DNA of 9,585 nucleotides from Candidatus Bathyarchaeota archaeon. Its GTDB lineage: Archaea > Thermoproteota > Bathyarchaeia > 40CM-2-53-6 > RBG-13-38-9. Of this stretch, positions 6,230-9,585 are shown in pieces (position 1 is the first letter of the stretch; each line of letters starts with the position of its first letter). The position numbers and the translations under genes are program-made. The notes under the pieces were generated by a model. The model made no database searches. It worked only from the letters and a program-made list of their open reading frames with translations, and was not told where the DNA came from. The stretch covers positions 1 through 9,585 of the forward strand of contig DAOUZW010000032.1 of the NCBI GenBank assembly GCA_030671315.1, given 5' to 3'.

Positions 6230-6955
6230 CTGAAAACCCCAAACTATAGAATTGTACAAATTTCAGATACACACATTTCAAAATTCGGACAATTTATGGA
6301 AAAACGATTTGACCGTGCAGCAAAGATTATCAATGAACTTGATCCAGTTCCAGATATTGTGGTTCATACGGGAGATCTTACTGACAATGGAGTCCTGGCA
6401 GATTACGAATTTGCTGTTGAAAAATTGAAAGCTATCAAACCTAATATGATCATCGCACCGGGAAATCACGATGAGAGAAATTATGGTCAATCCCTCTTTC
6501 GGGAAATGATCGGTCCTTTAGAATTTGAAAGCGAAAAGGAAGATTTGAAATTTTTCATTCTTAATAGCCCTGAGCCTGACAGAGATGAAGGACGATTAGG
6601 TAGAAGAAGACAAAGCTATTTAGAGGAAAAATTAGGAGACTTATCAGAAGATATTGTAAAGATATTGATTTTCCACCACCATTTGATACCAGTTCCTTAT
6701 GCCGGTCGCGAAATGAATGTACTCGAGGATGCTGGAGACATTCTCGACATGGTACTAAGATATAAGGTTGATTTGATCTTGATGGGGCACAGACATGTCA
6801 GGAGAGTCTTACGAATCAACAACACTCTACTGGTTAATGCAACAACTGCATCTAGCATAAGAACTAGGGGAAGATTTGGCCATTCACTCAATATAATTGA
6901 TATTAGAAAAGATAAGCCAATTGAAATCTCTGAAATTAAACTCGGAGATAGCTGA
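6230..6955 (+). CDS. Calcineurin-like metallophosphoesterase
   Basis: A 241-residue metallophosphoesterase of the cyclic-phosphodiesterase/calcineurin-like superfamily. All five metal-binding motifs are visible: QISDTHIS with D13 and H15, HTGDLTDNG with D49, PGNHDE with N79-H80, HHH at 148-150, and GHRH at 187-189. Substrate cannot be told from sequence. The first ATG in frame (6296) would delete the D-x-H motif, so the protein must start earlier, yet no ATG, GTG or TTG exists between the in-frame TAA at 6224-6226 and that motif. The best candidate is CTG at 6230, giving (M)KTPNYRIVQISDTH, with AGAGGT eight bases upstream; ATC at 6227 or ATT at 6251 are alternatives. pth2 follows after three bases. 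Confidence 0.9.
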   Translation: MKTPNYRIVQISDTHISKFGQFMEKRFDRAAKIINELDPVPDIVVHTGDLTDNGVLADYEFAVEKLKAIKPNMIIAPGNHDERNYGQSLFREMIGPLEFESEKEDLKFFILNSPEPDRDEGRLGRRRQSYLEEKLGDLSEDIVKILIFHHHLIPVPYAGREMNVLEDAGDILDMVLRYKVDLILMGHRHVRRVLRINNTLLVNATTASSIRTRGRFGHSLNIIDIRKDKPIEISEIKLGDS

Positions 6956-6958
6956 GAT

Positions 6959-7339
6959 TTGACCCGGATAGATTCATGTTCAATTAGCGCGTACAAAATG
7001 GCCATAGTTGTTCGACAAGATCTCAAAATGGGGAAAGGTAAAATCGCCGCACAGGTGGGTCATGCATCCGTTGAGGCATCAGAAATTGTAAGAAAAGGAA
7101 ACCGGAATTTGTGGAAGGAGTGGATCCAAAAAGGACAATGCAAAATTGTTTTGAAAGTGAGCTCATTAGCCGAAATAAAAAAGTTAGGATACGAAGCATC
7201 AAAACGTGATCTGTCAGCGGCCATCATACAAGACAAAGGATTAACTCAACTGCCAGCTGACACTGTAACGTGTATTGCCATAGGTCCTGGACCAGCTAAA
7301 TTAATTGATGATGTAACAGGACACCTTCGGCTCTTGTGA
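6959..7339 (+). CDS. pth2: Peptidyl-tRNA hydrolase, archaeal/eukaryal type (Pth2)
   Basis: A 126-residue Pth2-family enzyme, which cleaves the ester bond of peptidyl-tRNA released from stalled ribosomes and recycles the tRNA in the cytoplasm. Hallmarks are YKMAIVVRQDLKMGKGKIAAQVGHASV (12-38), with the lysine, glutamine and histidine of the conserved K-x3-Q-x2-H pattern at 28, 32 and 35. QDKGLTQLPADT (91-102) follows, then the IGPGP loop (108-112). The start is taken as TTG at 6959, three bases after the phosphoesterase stop, with GGAG 11 bases upstream. The alternative, ATG at 6998, has no ribosome binding site and would remove the conserved tyrosine-lysine strand start. The N terminus is about nine residues longer than I expect for the family. 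It is cotranscribed with the phosphoesterase. Confidence 0.95.
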   Translation: MTRIDSCSISAYKMAIVVRQDLKMGKGKIAAQVGHASVEASEIVRKGNRNLWKEWIQKGQCKIVLKVSSLAEIKKLGYEASKRDLSAAIIQDKGLTQLPADTVTCIAIGPGPAKLIDDVTGHLRLL

Positions 7340-7419
7340 GTTTAAGTTAAAGATCTATTGAACCTAATAATTCCTTTTGTCACATAATCAAATTATAAAT
7401 CTAGTATTTTTGAATAAGT

Positions 7420-8424
7420 TCAATAAAGACGTGCTGCCACAAAATCAGCAAGCTCTTGAAGATCATTTTTTGCAGGACTTTCAGGAAGAACCTTAAGACT
7501 CTTCTTTGCATCAGCAACCAGATCATTTGCTAGTTGCAGAACTTTCACGTTTGTGTTCGTTGACTCTAAGAGGTTCATCGCTTCTCTAATTTTGTCTTTT
7601 GTTAAACGTTTCGTTTGAAGAATTTTTATAAATCTTTTACGCTGTTTTTGATTCATGTCTGATAAAGCATAGACGATAACAGCATTATTCATCTTATGTT
7701 CGATAATATCTTTACCCTTTTGTTTTCCTGTTTTCTCACCAAAAATATCTAAGAAATCATCTATAACTTGAAATGCAAGACCAATCTTCTCTCCATATTT
7801 TGCTATAGCATTTCTATGGATTTTTGTTGCTCTGGCAGATATTGCACCAGCCAAACATGCTGCTTTTATGAGTTCTGTCGTTTTTTTCTTAATGATTTTA
7901 AAATATAGTTTGGGTGTCATATTCTGATAGCGGTTCTTTAGCATGTATTGATCATATCTTCCAGCTTGTTCGCATAGAATATCTAGTCGTTCTCCTTCTA
8001 TGGTCACTTTTATTGCATTTACCATCAGAGCATGAATTTCCTTTGATTGAAGAGAATCAAGGGCCATCTCCCCAATTATTTCCCTATGAAACATACCAGC
8101 AAGTAATGCTTGAGGATCTCCATATTTCGCTCTGACAGTTGGTAAACCTCTTCTTAGATCGCCGTGATCAATAATATCATCCATTATGAGTGAATAATTA
8201 TGAATAAGTTCGATCATTGCTGCGGGTATGAGAGCATCTTTAATTCTACCTTTGCATGCTTGACAGCAGAGAATTGTTAGTGCAGCTCTAACACGCTTTC
8301 CTCCGGTTTTAACCTGATAATTAACTATAGGAACGAAATTTCTGTCAGCACCATTTTTTAGATATTTAATCATGACCGGATCAATTAACCTCGCCATTCT
8401 TTGGAGCGTCTTGATTGTTTTCAA
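7420..8424 (-). CDS. idsA: Polyprenyl synthase, probable geranylgeranyl diphosphate synthase
   Basis: A 334-residue trans-isoprenyl diphosphate synthase, which condenses allylic diphosphates with IPP to build the C20 chain of archaeal ether lipids. Key elements are GGKRVR (41-46), the first aspartate-rich motif DDIID (82-86) followed by RRG, KKTTELI (181-187) and the second motif DDFLD (222-226). Tyr77, five residues before the first motif, is aromatic as in archaeal type I enzymes that stop at C20, so GGPP is likely. Two departures stand out: the usual AGD-x-L after the first motif reads AGMFHREII (109-117), and EGERLDI replaces the common EGQ-x-LDI. The TTG start at 8424 has GAGGT seven bases upstream. 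The alternative ATG at 8397 has none. It follows the kinase gene after 92 bases. Confidence 0.94.
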   Translation of the reverse strand: MKTIKTLQRMARLIDPVMIKYLKNGADRNFVPIVNYQVKTGGKRVRAALTILCCQACKGRIKDALIPAAMIELIHNYSLIMDDIIDHGDLRRGLPTVRAKYGDPQALLAGMFHREIIGEMALDSLQSKEIHALMVNAIKVTIEGERLDILCEQAGRYDQYMLKNRYQNMTPKLYFKIIKKKTTELIKAACLAGAISARATKIHRNAIAKYGEKIGLAFQVIDDFLDIFGEKTGKQKGKDIIEHKMNNAVIVYALSDMNQKQRKRFIKILQTKRLTKDKIREAMNLLESTNTNVKVLQLANDLVADAKKSLKVLPESPAKNDLQELADFVAARLY

Positions 8425-8474
8425 ATTTCTAACCTCAGAAATTCGTTCAAACTTGATTACATAATAGAACCTTT

Positions 8475-8484
8475 GATTTTAATA
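8475..8484 (-). promoter_or_regulatory. Possible TATA box for the prenyl synthase gene
   Basis: The minus strand reads TATTAAAATC about 50-60 bases before the TTG start. Transcription would begin near 8455 with a leader of about 30 bases containing the GAGGT site. The gene may equally be read through from the kinase gene. Confidence 0.3.
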
Positions 8485-8516
8485 GTTGATCTTAGTTCAA
8501 AAGTAGAGATTTCTTT

Positions 8517-9302
8517 TTATTTTGGGATTAAACGTGTGCATTGAACATCATCGCCATTTAACAATTTAGTGAGATTCTGTGGCTTATTGAGATTCATAAT
8601 TATCACTTCTCCGCCTGATGAAATAAAATCCAGTGATTCTTTGATTTTTCCGGACATTCCTCCCGTCACATCTGTAGTCAGAGATTCCCCTCGAAAAGTC
8701 ATGTCTCTCAAATTATCCAATGTAAGTCGATCTATCAGTTTTGCTGTAGGATTTATTTTTGGGTCAGAGTCGAAAATTCCATCCACATCACATCCAAAGA
8801 TCACTCTGTCAGCACCTAGTTCCTTTGCTAAGTGAACAGCTATCTGATCTCCTGATACTATAGTGAATCCAGTTTTTTCATCCGCTATAACATCACCACT
8901 ACATAACGGCACCATACCAATGTCCAGCAGTATTTTGAATGGCATCAAATCTACGTTCACTAATCTACCAGACTTGGCCACCATACAACTAGAGGAAAGA
9001 AAAGGAAATACTGGGACGTTATGTCTGATTAAAGAGTCCATGATCTTCAATGTTAACGAGAACATTGACCGCTTTGTTTCTGTAACACCTTTCAACTGAT
9101 TCGAATTGCTGTATCCTTTGTGTATTGAATACTGCTTGGCAATCGGATGCCCATAACTTCCTGCTCCATGCACTAGGAGCATATTTACTTTTAAATTCGA
9201 TAGCTCTTTTGCAATTTGGTCGAATAGTCGGTCCTTAAAAGAAGGGGCGCCACTTTTCTCAGTTATGATAGATCCACCAAGCTTCAGAATAATTATTTCC
9301 AT
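8517..9302 (-). CDS. ipk: Isopentenyl phosphate kinase
   Basis: A 261-residue amino-acid-kinase-fold enzyme that phosphorylates isopentenyl phosphate to IPP with ATP, the last step of the archaeal alternative mevalonate pathways. Evidence: KLGGSIIT (7-14) at the nucleotide-phosphate loop, VHGAGSYGHP (44-53), where His52 is the substrate-phosphate histidine that separates this family from glutamate and aspartate kinases, VSGDQIAVHLA (149-159), DVDGIFDSDPK (172-182) and TGGMSGK (213-219). The ATG at 9302 has GTGAG seven bases upstream. An AT-rich palindrome GATTTTAAAATC (9329-9340) lies about 30 bases upstream and may be a TATA box giving a nearly leaderless transcript. The next gene uses its product IPP. 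Confidence 0.94.
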   Translation of the reverse strand: MEIIILKLGGSIITEKSGAPSFKDRLFDQIAKELSNLKVNMLLVHGAGSYGHPIAKQYSIHKGYSNSNQLKGVTETKRSMFSLTLKIMDSLIRHNVPVFPFLSSSCMVAKSGRLVNVDLMPFKILLDIGMVPLCSGDVIADEKTGFTIVSGDQIAVHLAKELGADRVIFGCDVDGIFDSDPKINPTAKLIDRLTLDNLRDMTFRGESLTTDVTGGMSGKIKESLDFISSGGEVIIMNLNKPQNLTKLLNGDDVQCTRLIPK

Positions 9303-9328
9303 TGGTTAACTCACGAGTCAACTCTGTG

Positions 9329-9340
9329 GATTTTAAAATC
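9329..9340 (-). promoter_or_regulatory. Palindromic TATA-like box upstream of isopentenyl phosphate kinase
   Basis: GATTTTAAAATC is a perfect 12-bp palindrome between the basic-protein gene and the kinase ATG. Its position, 27-38 bases before the ATG, would make the transcript begin almost at the start codon. It may instead be an incidental AT-rich stretch. Confidence 0.3.
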
Positions 9341-9350
9341 TAAAGCGGTT

Positions 9351-9585
9351 CTATTTTTTGTATTTGTAATGTTTTGTGCCCTTTAATCCTCTCGTTCTTA
9401 AAAGCCCACGTGTCCTTTTTCCTGAGGAAGTTAATCCTCTGTGAACCCTTCCGTGATGGGGCTTGGCACTTTGTCGGCACCGCGTGATAGAGTGCTGTCT
9501 TATTTTTAGAGCATCTTTATCCATTGAGTCAAGCAATAACCGCAACTGTTCTATGTTTTTTTGATGTTTCGTTCTTCTTAATGGA
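9351..9585 (-). CDS. Small basic protein with ribosomal-protein-like tail, 5' end uncertain or outside window
   Basis: The minus-strand frame ends with TAG at 9351-9353 and stays open to the right edge, so the start is not visible. The last 57 residues from an in-frame ATG at 9524 are very rich in Arg, Lys, His and Gly. The segment PHHGRVHRGLTSSGKRTRGL with the following KGTKHYKYKK resembles the C-terminal tail of ribosomal protein L15e (RGLTSAGK-x2-RGL) and less so S30e. The preceding residues do not look like L15e, so I do not assign a name. Another frame ends with TGA at 9529-9531, five bases before ATG 9524. That leaves open a short separate gene following another one. No good ribosome binding site precedes ATG 9524 or TTG 9545. 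Confidence 0.5.
   Translation of the reverse strand, partial: PLRRTKHQKNIEQLRLLLDSMDKDALKIRQHSITRCRQSAKPHHGRVHRGLTSSGKRTRGLLRTRGLKGTKHYKYKK

Noticed and set aside
6697..7026. Minus-strand 109-codon open frame
   Set aside because: It is antisense to the metallophosphoesterase C terminus, whose metal-binding motifs are intact.
7356..7425. Inverted repeat TATTGAAC/GTTCAATA between pth2 and the prenyl synthase
   Set aside because: Only 8 bp with about 54 bases between arms in AT-rich DNA, and one arm lies inside the prenyl synthase stop region. Probably chance.
9351..9585. Frameshifted L15e gene at the right edge
   Set aside because: The other frames upstream of the L15e-like tail contain early stops and no L15e-like residues, so a simple frameshift does not restore the family.

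Overview
The window is archaeal chromosome, AT-rich by eye. It encodes core archaeal exosome subunits (Rrp4, Rrp41 and the start of Rrp42), the SBDS/SDO1 ribosome-maturation factor, a 20S proteasome alpha subunit, two archaeal/eukaryal RNase P proteins (Pop5 and Rpp30), archaeal-type peptidyl-tRNA hydrolase Pth2, and two isoprenoid-lipid enzymes (isopentenyl phosphate kinase and a geranylgeranyl-diphosphate-type prenyl synthase). TATA-like boxes precede several transcripts and many genes have GGAG/GAGGT-like ribosome binding sites. The general look fits a mesophilic or moderately thermophilic TACK-type archaeon (Thaumarchaeota or Bathyarchaeia relatives). That placement is an impression, not a demonstrated result.

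Left part (1-3563, minus strand): psmA, SDO1, rrp4, rrp41 and rrp42 run leftwards. psmA/SDO1 overlap by ATGA and rrp41/rrp42 overlap by one base. A 299-bp gap with its own TATA box and repeated TGACTA motifs separates SDO1 from rrp4, so this half probably holds two transcription units. Middle (3564-6229): a plus-strand gene for an unrecognised membrane-anchored, probably extracytoplasmic protein lies between psmA and a second minus-strand cluster, COG1325 RNA-binding protein, rpp30, pop5. In many archaea these two minus-strand blocks form one exosome/RNase P/proteasome superoperon. Here it is split by an oppositely oriented gene.

Right part (6230-9585): a plus-strand pair (calcineurin-like metallophosphoesterase and pth2) converges on a minus-strand group, a partial small basic protein at the window edge, then isopentenyl phosphate kinase, then the prenyl synthase. 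The last two act in consecutive parts of archaeal lipid synthesis: isopentenyl phosphate is phosphorylated to IPP, which is then condensed into the C20 chain.

Several start codons are non-ATG: TTG for rrp41, pth2 and the prenyl synthase, possibly TTG for psmA, and apparently CTG for the metallophosphoesterase. I found no mobile element, CRISPR array, tRNA or rRNA. The window is mostly conserved housekeeping. The less ordinary items are the inserted membrane-protein gene, the non-canonical start of the phosphoesterase, the repeat-bearing gap upstream of rrp4, and the unidentified basic protein at the right edge.
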